From positions 5,286,159-5,350,158 of the forward strand of contig VYZI01000019.1 in assembly GCA_013397695.1 (NCBI GenBank): 64,000 nt of DNA, read 5' to 3'. The position numbers and the translations under genes are program-made. The stretch comes from Centropus unirufus. Taxonomy: Eukaryota > Chordata > Aves > Cuculiformes > Centropidae. The first letter of the stretch is position 1, and each line of letters opens with the position of its first letter. Shown here in pieces: positions 39,301 through 50,400 of this stretch. The notes below the pieces were generated by a model. The model had not been told where the DNA came from and searched no databases. It was given only the letters and a program-made list of their open reading frames with translations.

Positions 39301-39695
39301 AAGTTTTTGTGTGCTAATTATCTAATTTCCTCCCAGCTATTATTAAGGGAGCAAGCAACATAAAATACGTAGTTGTGTGTAGAATTAGAACATATAATTG
39401 AAGTACATTCGATATCTGAGCTATTTATATACTGACTGTACACAGCAACCTGTGTATTCTGTGTATGTGTATATAATGTGAATGCTTTAAAAATAATCTG
39501 TTGTGAATGGACCGTGACAGTTCATCTTCTGCATCTTGAAAGCTGTTTTTCATCTTCTTCACCAGTTTGTTTTTAGGTCTTCGCAGTGCCATGTTCTCTT
39601 TGATCTGTCTGGTTCCACTGTGCATTGCAGTCCTGCAGATCCTGACGTGGACTCCCTTTTCAATCCAGAACAGCCACATCACAGCCGTACGCTAA
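27367..39695 (+). CDS. MFSD13B: TMEM180-family MFS transporter, likely MFSD13B
   Basis: A polytopic membrane protein of the major facilitator superfamily, related to TMEM180 (MFSD13A) and more distantly to sodium/melibiose-type symporters. Its substrate is not known to me. Coding exons are 27367-27519, 28268-29002, 31912-32066, 33252-33335, 34320-34463 and 39566-39695, all AG/GT with matching phases. They give 466 residues; I recall about 517 for human TMEM180. The start is the ATG of MKFVLGIHPNALAYSMTTLG. Helix-like segments run throughout. WNAVNDPLFGYIQDN is the melibiose-carrier-like helix-2 motif. FNLPLADIVDADLIKHKRR and FTKPAQSLAPML match the TMEM180 C-terminal half, and LVPLCIAVLQILTWTPF is the last helix. 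The frame is intact. The family is certain; the B paralogue is chosen from its position next to CDR2. Confidence 0.88.
28268..29002 (+). CDS. MFSD13B: MFSD13B large second coding exon
   Basis: This 735-base exon encodes 245 residues in phase 0, more than half the protein. It begins VVFMIWNAVNDPLFGYIQDN and then carries RRQFSILYGAPLYALAFLLP, LCAFDGLLTFVLLAQCALFA and FARFQAFAVLVAVLATACMC. A hydrophilic central loop (YSTSQYEQREVCTENSNVEN) follows. It ends with FLFFVTMNFFQVFHLAFCNS and YGAGFICPQ. The loop position fits the 6+6 helix split of MFS proteins. Confidence 0.92.
29003..31911 (+). other. MFSD13B intron 2
   Basis: A 2.9-kb AT-rich intron that starts GTAGGC and ends TATCTTTTCAG. Short open frames are present without recognisable homology. 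No repeats of known family were seen. Confidence 0.6.
34464..39565 (+). other. Long last intron of MFSD13B
   Basis: This 5.1-kb intron holds an A(16) run at 38583-38598 and two copies of TGTCACACGTG (37227-37237 and 37272-37282). No exon was found. The flanking protein sequence aligns with TMEM180 without an obvious missing block, so I do not expect a skipped coding exon. Confidence 0.6.
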
Positions 39696-40682
39696 GGGCA
39701 GAACAGTTGGTCAGTAAATCTTTGCCCAGCTGTACCATGAGAAGTCAGCAGGGTTTAAATGTGAAAAAGCAAGATGGCATTAAATGGACTATTAGACCAA
39801 ACACAGTTTGAGCCATTCCAGTGAACTTGCGTTCTTCAGCCCGTGTAGGCTGTGACCCAGATCACAATCAGCCCTAATGCTGCACCTACACAGTTTTTTT
39901 CCTAGTTCAGTTGTTTGCTTTTTTAACGGGCTTTACCCTTTAATTACCGAATGAAGTAATTTCTGATGTATTCTGGTCACTGTTGACTCCTTTGAAGAAT
40001 GGGTATGGCAGATCCCAATCCATCTCCTGGAATGGAAGGGAACTGTATTTTCTTTAGATTACTGAAAGGTGGTGGCTCAGTTTTGCTGCATTGATAAAAC
40101 GGCAGATCTCTGAAGATGCTCTGAAAGAGCCGGGTGGAGATCCCTCGTGGATGGGAGGGAGAACAAGAGAAAAATGTAAATGGTGTCTAAACATCCCCAA
40201 TATCAAGACAAATCCAACAGCTACCACGAAAGTCAAGAGTAATGAACTACCCTGAGAAAGTCTGTAAGGCTAAAGAAGAAAAGGATTAAAATGCTATCCA
40301 ATTAAGTGTTGTTGGATATGGGAAAAACTCCATACATCCACTGGCTCTCTGAGCGTTGGTGGTGGGTGGGTGCAGTTTTCTGGCTTTAAGTGGGAAAATT
40401 ATTTCGAAGGGCCAGTGTTGTTGGTACTTCCTACAGAATGTTCTGTTGGTACGGAAAACGTAGTGTATGGATGCAGTTGTGTGCGGTTACTTGGACAAAT
40501 CGCGGCATATGCGTACTGAATCCAACTCCACCTGCACAGCAGCGTTACACTGGCAAACTCATTGGATGTGCTGACATTTGAAGTTAATTTCTTATTGATC
40601 AAGTTAAGTTGGTTAATTTCTGATTAATTCTTACTAAAATCTTTTTAGTTAAGCTTTTAAATGGAACGTGTGATTTTTATAA

Positions 40683-40688
40683 AATAAA
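40683..40688 (+). terminator. MFSD13B: MFSD13B polyadenylation signal
   Basis: AATAAA lies about 990 bases after the stop at 39695 and is followed by a T-rich stretch (GTTTTGACAATTTTT). This gives a 3' UTR of roughly 1 kb. It was chosen by position and context only. Confidence 0.6.
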
Positions 40689-40709
40689 GGGTTTTGACAA
40701 TTTTTCAGG

Positions 40710-43700
40710 AACATTGAGTCCTCTCTTGATTTCACACATAATATACATCAGCATCTTTACACCGCTTTACCATTCTTTACCGTTCTTTTTCCTCCAATAT
40801 ATTCAGCCTGCTAATTACGTAATGATAGCTAGTTTAAGTATAACGTAGTCACTTCATTTCTGTTCTTTGTTTTGCCTGGGCAAATATAATTTTTTAAGCA
40901 TCTTTCCTATGGAGTGCCAGTTACATGAAAGTACAGGAAGATGCTTTGTTTGATTAACATTGATTAAATTGTTTGATGCTTTGTCTGATTTTAAAAGTGC
41001 TGAGCCAGCTCATTTCCAAAGCTCTACTTTTGTCGTTCTAGGTAACTTGGAAAAGAGAGGAGAGTAAAAAGTTGACTTGCATTTTGGTGGACAGTAGTGT
41101 AATTTAATGAAGAGGTTTGAAATTTGAAATACCAATGTTGAAAACAAGTCTTTTATGACTCAGTTTTTTACATTTCCAGAGTAGAAACAATGTTGTTTCC
41201 TTGCCTTTTTTGAAGTGCAAAGTGCTTTCAAAGCAATGAGTGAAAAATAGGGATAGCATTGTTAAATATTTATAAACCCAAACGAACCCTTTGATAAGAA
41301 TATGAAGATTTATGATAAAATGCAAGAAGCCACAAGTGTGATGAAGTTTTAAGTTAGGTTATCTTGCTTTTTATCTCTGTCTTGTCAGAGACAGCATTAT
41401 TCATTTGCATTGTACATGCTAATAGCGTTATGGACACATCCTAATGTCACTTGTATTTAGATGTCCAAAGACTATTTACACTAATACCAGAGCAGATAAG
41501 GAGTGTGTGTTTAGGTTCTATTTTTAAAAAGATTTACTGCATTCTATGTATGCATTTTGGTGCCTGAAAGGCAGAAGGAGCAAAAGCCAAAGGACAAAAG
41601 TCTGAAGTACTTTTAAGTTAATGTAATTTTTTATTTATTATGTGAAACTGTCTTCTCCCTGACAGTTCCTTTAAAATGCTAATTAAAAAATAGTTCTATT
41701 TTTCTTTACTGCCTCTGTATTTCCTAAATTTCGTATGTTCATCCTATCCTCATAGAATACATATTTTGACTGGGGAAAATGTCATTATTCCACAAACAGG
41801 GTTTCTTAGATGACATTTTATTACATAGCTCTAATATTAAGTTATTAGAATATAGTGTACAACTGGGAGAATACTGTGCAATAAAGAAGGAAAACTGATT
41901 TGTAGATTTAAGAGTAAAAATTTTACCGAGAATTCTTTGAAATTTTCAGAAATATTTTCTTCTGGAAAATGGTTGATAAAGATACCATTTTATTTGCTGA
42001 AATAAGAAGGGAGCAAGGTGCGTTATGACTGACGGCACGATTTGAATAAACTCCTGCATCTTTAAAATTAAGACAAGAAAAGTAAACAGACAAAGATTTC
42101 TAAGCAAGACAGCCTTAAGGTATGAAGTTGAGCTGCATAAAGTGGTTCAGAAAACAAATACAATGCTAAGGATTAAATGTGTAAAATATTAGTAATTTCT
42201 CAAATTTATTAATCTCCCATTTGACTGGCTTATTTCTGTTGTTATAAGGGCAGGAAGAAAGTGTCTTTCGTCTCTCCGATATTCAATCCAAAAGGACTGG
42301 AAAATTCTGAAATTCAATTGGTTGTCTTACTACAAGAATCGGAGGTAGAAGGTTGGTGGTATGTTATGACAGACATCACTTGTTCTCCCATTTTCTGTCA
42401 CCCACTAAACTTTGTTATCTTCTGCCAAACCTACAGGACTGGTTTTGTCCACAAACCAAGTACAGGATGATCAAAAGCAAACGTTCCGTGTCTTGCAACA
42501 GCTGGTTTGTCTGCTTTCTCTCTTTATTAGCTAAGTGTATCTGAGCTCCAAGTCCAGCTGCTAGGGAAATGCTCCCATGTCATCTTGATAATTTAAGTGC
42601 CTCTAAAATAGCTGATAAAGAGGATTTAAGTGTGTATAATATAAAATATGAAATGCTGTGATAACTTCAGAGAATAAGAAATTTCATGCTTGAATCCCAT
42701 TCTGAGTTCCTCTATAAATTTGAGAGTTTGGATCTTAATACACAAGGGTTTTATTTATTGAAAATCAATACATAAAATAGTCTACTAGATTTAGAAGGAT
42801 GTTATCTAATAGACACTAAAGAATATTAGTCTAATATAGCAGTAATATAATATATGGTTAGTGATAGAGTGAAAACATTGACTAAATAACAACAAAGCAC
42901 GTTTAATTTTAAATAGGAAAAAGTGAGATTTATGTTTTGTGGAGCTTGCAGGCCTGCCTCTGTTCTTGGCTTGTACAAAATTACCTTCCAGTCTCCTGCT
43001 GGGCTGATTTTGGAACCGCTCAGTAATTCGTGACTATGCTATGTTGACATGGCCAGTAGGATGTTTACATTAGAACATGGTTGTAGAGCTTAATGGGTGC
43101 TGTCAGGAAGGAGAAGCAGGAAGGAAAAGGAACAGTTCAGATAAGCCACATCTCCACAAACACCTCTGAGCTCTTTCTTGCAGAATGAAGCCAGCTCAGG
43201 AAGAAGCTCAGGTACACGTGCAGCCGTAAAAATTCTGGCTGGTTTTGTAAAGGAACAACCAAGACTGGGGGAGTTGTCCTAGAGAGCTGAACAAACCCAC
43301 AAATAGGCTTCCTGGCTTACCTCCGGGAGAGAGGATTTTAGGTAGATACTGTGTTTATTTTAAAGACCACTTTCTGGTAATCATTTTTCTTACTATTCTT
43401 TAAATAATAGAAGACAAAGTTATTTTACCACTGTACTTGATTGGGAAAATCACCTATCCTAGATCGACATCCTGGAATACATGAGGCTGTGCAGCAGGAG
43501 CTGACACTACCAGTCCTGCTTCAAAAGGCCAGGCTCCTCCCAGTCACCACAAAGCAAGTAACAGACTGTGCTAAAAACACTCCTTCCTAGGCAGCTCTTT
43601 TGCATACGTTTCGGACCTTTTGCACCCTTGCTATTCAATTTATTATAGAAATCTGGCACTAAGCGAAAGAAGAAACACTACCTAAATGGCTGAGGAGAAA

Positions 43701-45781
43701 GTAGAAAAAAGTGATCCAATTTTTGCTGGAAATCCTCTCCCAGCACACCGATTGCTTTGAATGATGGATGCATGCATTTCTACAACAAATAGTTTTCTGA
43801 GATTGTCCAGCAATTGGTTACAATTCTGCTAGCCTATATGCAAATGACAATACATCAAAATTATTAGGTAAATATATATTAATAGTGTATTCCTCGCAGC
43901 CTGTCAAAAGAAAAATATGCTTGGTGTACAACTACCACAGCAGAATCTTAATGACCAATGTAACACTGAGTAGTAACTTTGAAAAAATCTCATTAAAACA
44001 TACCCAGGTTCTACACAAACAATGCAATGAGAAAAGCTAATGCATTTTTTTTAATTTATTTGGTATGCAATTCATTACCTGTATTTTCCATGTGACAAAA
44101 TTGTTTCCCTGTGAACAACATGACTAATCTGAAGTCATTTTATTTTTTTGGTTTACACACTGTGAGCAGATGTCTCTTTCAAAAGCAGCAAAATTAGCTT
44201 TTGTCATTTTGGATTTTTATTAGAAAGTTGTTTTATTCCTGGAGGGAAAAAAAAAAATAAGCTGATATGTCTTTACAAACAAGAACACACATAGAAAGGA
44301 GAGCCTAATTCCAAACCAAATAAAAAGAAATAGGCCAAAAAGGCATCTTAGCCTATCTAGCTATTCGACAAAAGAAAATCGTCATGTGGAAAACTGTCTA
44401 AAGCTCTCATGTCAAAAACTTTCCTTGAGGAGGTTAAACATCAGTAAAAATTAACTGAACAGCAAAATCCTCTGGCAGTATTTTGTTGTTGCTGCTCTTT
44501 TTTCCGAAGCAACGTTGGAGGTGGTTAGTGCTTGATCCGAGGTTATTCCGGGTAGATGGTGGGATCCCATTGTGGTTTGACTTCCTGTGTCATCCTTACC
44601 AGGAAATTAAGGGGGTAGACTCCAGCCTTTCAAACCTGATGGAAAAGAAAGAAACCGATCGCTTGTGGTTGTTCAGAAACAGTTTTCTGAGGTGATAGCC
44701 CTGATGCCGTACTCAGCTGGGATTTGATTCATGTGATAAGCTTTGTCTAGATTTTCTTTCTAGCTCAGTTGGATACAGTATTCCTCATTTTCTATGCAAT
44801 TAATACAAATAACCTATGTTTATTAGGGTGTAAGTGGGAACAGTGTGCCTAACCCAAACCAGCAACTGTGGCTTTTTTTCTACCAAAGGCACACGCTACT
44901 CTGTGAAAAGCCAGATTTTTACCCAGCCTGACCCATCCTAGGCTAAAATGTTCTGATGGGCACTGTCTGTTCTAAGATAGAGTTCCTCTGAAGGGCATTC
45001 ATTGTGTTAAGGATATGTTTTTCACCCAGGGATCTCCCCTATGCCCCACTGCATCCTCATGCACAGAAATAGGATGCAGGAATCTAACTGAAGTTCTTGT
45101 TTTCCAGCCTATGCAATGACTTCTTCCTCTGCATCCTCATCCCACAGCTTCAGGAAGAAGAATCCTGGATGGAAGGCCTCAGATCCTGCCATGACCCAAG
45201 CTCCTGCCTCAGAGCCAAGGCTGTGAGTTTGCTAAGGAAGTCTTTATAAAATAAGATGTTGCAGAAATTCCACGTGAGCACTAAGGTTTACTGTCAGCCA
45301 TTGCAAAATAGTTATTTACAGGAAGAACTGTGGTGTTTGAGGACTCGAAGCCAAAGTGTAGTTACAAACAGTTGGTAGTCTTTGTTCTGCAGACAGGACG
45401 CCCTTTTGAAAGGCAAACCGTGCAATGACCCAATTTATCTTTAAACCCTCGTGGCTTCAGCTTTTTAGGAATCTCATCACCTCTGTGCCCATTGACCTCA
45501 TATTTCTGTGTAGAGGAAAAACCTGGAGGTAATGAAAACCAAACACAGCTCTACATTGAAATACTACTGCAAGCTTTTACCATTTACTGTTGCAGCAGCC
45601 AATAATTTCTCAAATGGATTAACAACTCCCAAAATTTTGAACCATAATTAAGAAACCTCCTCTGGGCTGGCAGTAATGTGAGTCAGCAGGGTAGTATGGG
45701 GGCAGTGCTGGGGAGGATTAGGAGCTGGGAGTGAAGCACAGCAAGGGTGGACCTGGGGTGCCAGCAGCTCTTCTTCTCCTT
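40710..45781. other. Intergenic spacer MFSD13B to METTL9
   Basis: Five kilobases of AT-rich DNA without a convincing exon, RNA gene or transposon. Open frames are short and unlike known proteins. The right edge is set by the CR1 copy that starts at 45782. Confidence 0.6.
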
Positions 45782-46425
45782 ATAGAATCACAGAAACATT
45801 GAAGTTGGAAAAGACCTCTGTCATCAGGTCCAATCCTCAGCACACCACCACGGTGCCTACCAAATCGGGTCCTGAAGTGCCACATCTACACGTGTTTGGA
45901 ACATCTCCAGGGACGGAGACTCTACCTCTGCTTCCCTGGGCAGCCTGTTCCAATGCTTCACCACTCTGTAAAGTGGTGAAAGTTTGAAGTGGTGAGGGTT
46001 TTCAGTTAATTTTTTCCTAACATCCAAGCTGAACCTCCCATAATTCAACTTCAGGCCATTTCCCCTTGTCCTATCCCTTGTTACTTGGGAGAAAAGACCA
46101 GCACTCACTTCCCTATAACCTTTCAGGCAGTTGGAGAGGGTGATGAGGTCCCCTTTCAGCCTCCGGTTCTCCTCACTAAACCACCTCACGTCCCTCCGCT
46201 GCTCCTCGTACCGCCCGTGCTCCAGCCCCTTCCCCAGTTTCGCTCCCGTTCCCTGGGCGTGCTCCAGCCCCTCCACGTCCTTGTGCGGGGGGCACAGAAC
46301 TGCGCACACCTGAGGTGCGGCCTCCCCAGTGCTGAGCGCAGGGGCACAGCAGCTGCTGCCCGCACCGTGTCCGGTCCCAGCCAGGGCGCTGCTGGCCCCG
46401 GCCACCCGGGAGCCCTGCCCCCCGC
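45782..46425 (-). mobile_element. CR1 LINE, 5'-truncated, next to METTL9 island
   Basis: The plus strand reads as the reverse complement of a CR1 3' region. It opens with an ATAGAATCACAGAA tail and GTTGGAAAAGACCTCT. Diagnostic blocks follow, such as TCCCTGGGCAGCCTGTTCCA, TTTCCCCTTGTCCTATC and ACCTGAGGTGCGGCCTC. Minus-strand translation still shows the family pattern SPLYRVVKHWNRLPREAEVE, with stops elsewhere. The left (3') part is ordinary in composition, while the right part becomes very GC-rich and fades into the CpG island, so the right boundary is approximate. Confidence 0.88.
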
Positions 46426-47400
46426 GGCCCGGCCCGGCATCACGGAACGGGCTTGGCTGGAGAAGCCCTTTCAGGCGCAGCCCCCTCCGAGGCCAACGGA
46501 AACGACCCCGCTCCTCGCGCCCGAACCTCCCGCNNNNNNNNNNNNNNNNNNNNNNNNNNNNNNNNNNNNNNNNNNNNNNNNNNNNNNNNNNNNNNNNNNN
46601 NNNNNNNNNNNNNNNNNNNNNNNNNNNNNNNNNNNNNNNNNNNNNNNNNNNNNNNNNNNNNNNNNNNNNNNNNNNNNNNNNNNNNNNNNNNNNNNNNNNN
46701 NNNNNNNNNNNNNNNNNNNNNNNNNNNNNNNNNNNNNNNNNNNNNNNNNNNNNNNNNNNNNNNNNNNNNNNNNNNNNNNNNNNNNNNNNNNNNNNNNNNN
46801 NNNNNNNNNNNNNNNNNNNNNNNNNNNNNNNNNNNNNNNNNNNNNNNNNNNNNNNNNNNNNNNNNNNNNNNNNNNNNNNNNNNNNNNNNNNNNNNNNNNN
46901 NNNNNNNNNNNNNNNNNNNNNNNNNNNNNNNNNNNNNNNNNNNNNNNNNNNNNNNNNNNNNNNNNNNNNNNNNNNNNNNNNNNNNNNNNNNNNNNNNNNN
47001 NNNNNNNNNNNNNNNNNNNNNNNNNNNNNNNNNNNNNNNNNNNNNNNNNNNNNNNNNNNNNNNNNNNNNNNNNNNNNNNNNNNNNNNNNNNNNNNNNNNN
47101 NNNNNNNNNNNNNNNNNNNNNNNNNNNNNNNNNNNNNNNNNNNNNNNNNNNNNNNNNNNNNNNNNNNNNNNNNNNNNNNNNNNNNNNNNNNNNNNNNNNN
47201 NNNNNNNNNNNNNNNNNNNNNNNNNNNNGGCGGGAATAGTGAGGGGAGAAGGGAAATTCCAGCCGGGAGCAGCGGGGAGGCCTGGGAGCTGCGGGAAGTG
47301 GCGGGCTGCGGAGGGGCCGCCGTGCCGGGGGGGTACGGGCTCCCGGGCCGGTGCTTGGCGAGAAGTTCGGGACCGTCCCCTCGCTCACGGGGGCTCTGCT
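46240..47400 (+). promoter_or_regulatory. METTL9: METTL9 CpG-island promoter, interrupted by gap
   Basis: Sequence on both sides of the N run is strongly GC-rich with dense CG (CCCGCGGCCCGGCCCGGC on the left, GGCGGGCTGCGGAGGGGC on the right). It is the only island upstream of the METTL9 exons, which are on the plus strand. Exon 1, which in human encodes the N-terminal signal/anchor segment, is not visible and is inferred to be in or beside the gap. Confidence 0.7.
46534..47228. other. Assembly gap, 695 N
   Basis: An unbroken run of 695 ambiguous bases inside a CpG island. The true length is unknown. Open frames that cross it are meaningless. Confidence 0.99.
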
Positions 47401-50400
47401 GTGATTTATGGTATAAAAACGCGAAACGCGGCCAGGTCTGCGCTGTGTTTTACCAAAAAGTGCTGAAGATCTGACAGCGGCTCAGAAGGGCGACTCAGAA
47501 ATCTCCTAGGGCTGAGGGGAGATGCTGCCTTGCTCTAAGCAAAATGAACGGGCACAAGGTAATGAAGAAGACAGCTTAAATACGCGGGGACCTCTGTACA
47601 AAGGGAGAACGCAGTTGTGGATCGTAATTCCTCGAGCTGATCCATTACCGGAGTGCTGGGGTGGGCGCTGACGGAGCCTTGCTGCGGAGCGAAGGGTGGT
47701 TAATTAATAAGGCCCGCTGTTCGGGTTATTCTGTGTCGAAGTGAGGTGACAAAGAGAAGCAGAATTGAGACTTACAAGAAAAAAAAAACCCAACTTCCCT
47801 TTGGTGAACAAAGACAATCTGAAAGTCTTTTGTCTTAGTAGAAAGTGTACTAGAAAGACAAGTCAACCGAGGAAATGCGTTGTGGCGGTGATTGTTGGCC
47901 ACAGGTAGATGGTCTGCGGTGGATGCTCTCTGATTTACTGGAACTAGATTTTAAACCTAAAGTATTGATTGCTTAGTAAGTTCAGTAAGATCTATGGCCA
48001 CTGAGGTTGTGGGTTTACTCAGAAGGAGGGATGACGTGTTGAGGCCTCAGGTGCTTTCACTCTCAGCAGTTTCACTCGCTTCATTAGTTTTCCACAAGTT
48101 AGCTAAAAGAACATCTTCCTTTCACTAATATTGGGCAAGAGTCGTCAATTTTTATTACAGCAAATGTCTTAACATATCTTTTCACATCTCGTGCTGTGGT
48201 TTTTCTGTGATTGCAATATAAGAGATCAATACACATTCTGTCATGAAACTAGTGGCCTGAAAAGGCTCTTTATATATTATATATGGAGGAATACAAAAGC
48301 AGTTTCTGTTCTGAAGTAGTAGTTCGATAATTGAGCACTTTTCTTATTTGACATTCTGATTAGTTTTATCCTGTATTGCCTTTTTTTTTTTCCTTTCTTG
48401 TAGTTTGCTGTTGTTATTCACTAGTGTTATATAGGTAGCTGTCAATAACATTCTTGGCAATAGTAACCATGAAGAAGGAATTGGAGATGTGTGAACAACA
48501 TGTACTTTCTGGAAACAAGCTTCTTTTCATACAGCTGTCACCGCCAGAAAGACTAATAATTGTCCCGCCAATAGTTATGTCCGTATGTATCAAAACTTTA
48601 AAGTCCTAAAGGCAAGAATTGTAGGACTGTTGGTTTCCATGGTCAGATCCTGGAACTGCAGGTGCAAATCCAAGGTTTATGAGCTCAGGCGTAGCACATG
48701 GGTGGTCATGTTGCTACAGGCCAGTCATTCCCGCCTCTGTGCCCAGCAAGAACAGGGAGCAGATCCTCCTGGAAACTGTTCTAAGGTACGTGGAAAGTAA
48801 GGAGGTGACTGGTGACAGTCCACGTGGCTTCACTAAGGCCAAATCATGCCAAACAAATTTGGTGGCCTTCTACATGAGGTTACAGCATTCTTGTCTCTAA
48901 ATTGGAGAGATATGGATTTGAAGTATAGACCAGTTATTGGATAGGGAATTGGCTGGATGTTCACGTTCATAGAATTGTAATTCGCTGTCCTAGTGGAGAC
49001 CAGTGACAAGTGGGGTTCCTCAGGGGTCAGTGTTGGGACTGGGGTTGTTCAACGCGTTTGTTGGGGACGTGGACAGTGGGATCGAGGGCACCCTAAGCAG
49101 GTTTGGTGACAACACTGAGCTGTGGGGTGTGGACGACACGCTGTAGGGTCGGGATGCCATCCAGAGAGGCCTGGACGAGCTTGAGAACCTCATGAAGTTC
49201 AGCAAGGCCAAGTGCAGGACTTGCACCTGGGTCAGGGCAATCACAAGCACAAATTCAGGCTGAGTGTAGAATGGATTGAGAGTAGCTCTGAGGAGAAGGA
49301 CGTGAGGTAGCTGGTGGGTGAGAAGCTTATCGGTGGCCAGCAGTGTGCGCCTGCAGCCCGTATTATGGGCTGTATCCAAAGAAGTGTGAGCAGTAGGTTG
49401 AGGAAGGTGATTCTGCCCCTCCGTTCTGCTCTTGTGAGACCCTGCATGGAATCTTGTGTCCAGCTCTGGAGTCCTGGGCACATGAAGGACATGGATCTGC
49501 CAGGATGGCTCCAGAGGAGGCCACAAAGGTGATCAGAGGACTGAAGCACCTCCCCTACGAGGACAGGCTGAGTTGAGCTTGTTCAGCCTAGAGAAGAGAA
49601 GGCTTCAGGGAGACCTTTAAGCAGCCTCCCAGTACTTAAAGGGGCCTACGGGTAAGATGGGAAGGAGCTCTGTACAAGGCCATGTTATGATAGCACAAGG
49701 GTTAAAGGTTTTAAGCTGAAAGAGAGCAGGTTTAGGTTAGATATAAGGAAGAAATTCTTCACCTTGAGGGCGGTGGGACACTGAGACGTGTTGCTCAGAG
49801 AAGCTGTGGGTGCCCCATCCCTAGAGATGCTTGAGGCCAGGTTGGCCGAGGCCTTGAGCAACCTGATCCAGCAGGAGGTGTAGACCACGGCAGGGGTGTT
49901 GGTCTGGGTGATCTTTAAGGTCCCTTTCTACTCAAACCGTATTTGGATTCTGTGATTACAGAGCAGAACCTGGCTTTCCTGGCTTTGAAAGTTGGATACA
50001 TTTTATTCTGGATTGAAAATGGCCACACAAGAGAGATGATCTGAGGCAGTCCAGTCTGGTCCAGTGAGCTGGGCAGCGGCCCCACTAATGACCCTGACCT
50101 ATATCCCAGCCTGCTCCTCGGCTCCAAGGAATTGTTTGCTTCTGCCAGCTCTTAAAATTGGGTCCTGAAGATGGGTGGCCAAAGTACACAGGCTGCTGCT
50201 TTAGTGGTTTTTCACGGCTCGCTCGGGATTCCTTTTGGGAATCACTGGTCTATGCTGATTCCTTCAAGTCGCCCTGTGCTGCAGTGAGCAGGGTCCTAAA
50301 CTGGAGTCCTGATCGCAGGGATCCCCGCGTCAGGTTTCATCGCGTGGTGGGGACTTGGTCAAAATCTGCTTTGTAGGGGAAAGGATCACTCATTTGCGCT

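Noticed and set aside
45857..46405. A 182-codon minus-strand frame with protein-like sequence near SPLYRVVKHWNRLPREAEVE
   Set aside because: It is the translated 3' region of a CR1 element, a pattern seen in many avian repeats, not a gene.
46085..47474. Open frames of 300-380 codons around the METTL9 island
   Set aside because: They exist only because the N run has no stops; the readable ends are CR1 or GC-rich promoter sequence.
49020..49549. Minus-strand frames of 100-168 codons inside METTL9 intron 1
   Set aside because: They are antisense to the CR1 copy at 48713-49960 and have no independent support.
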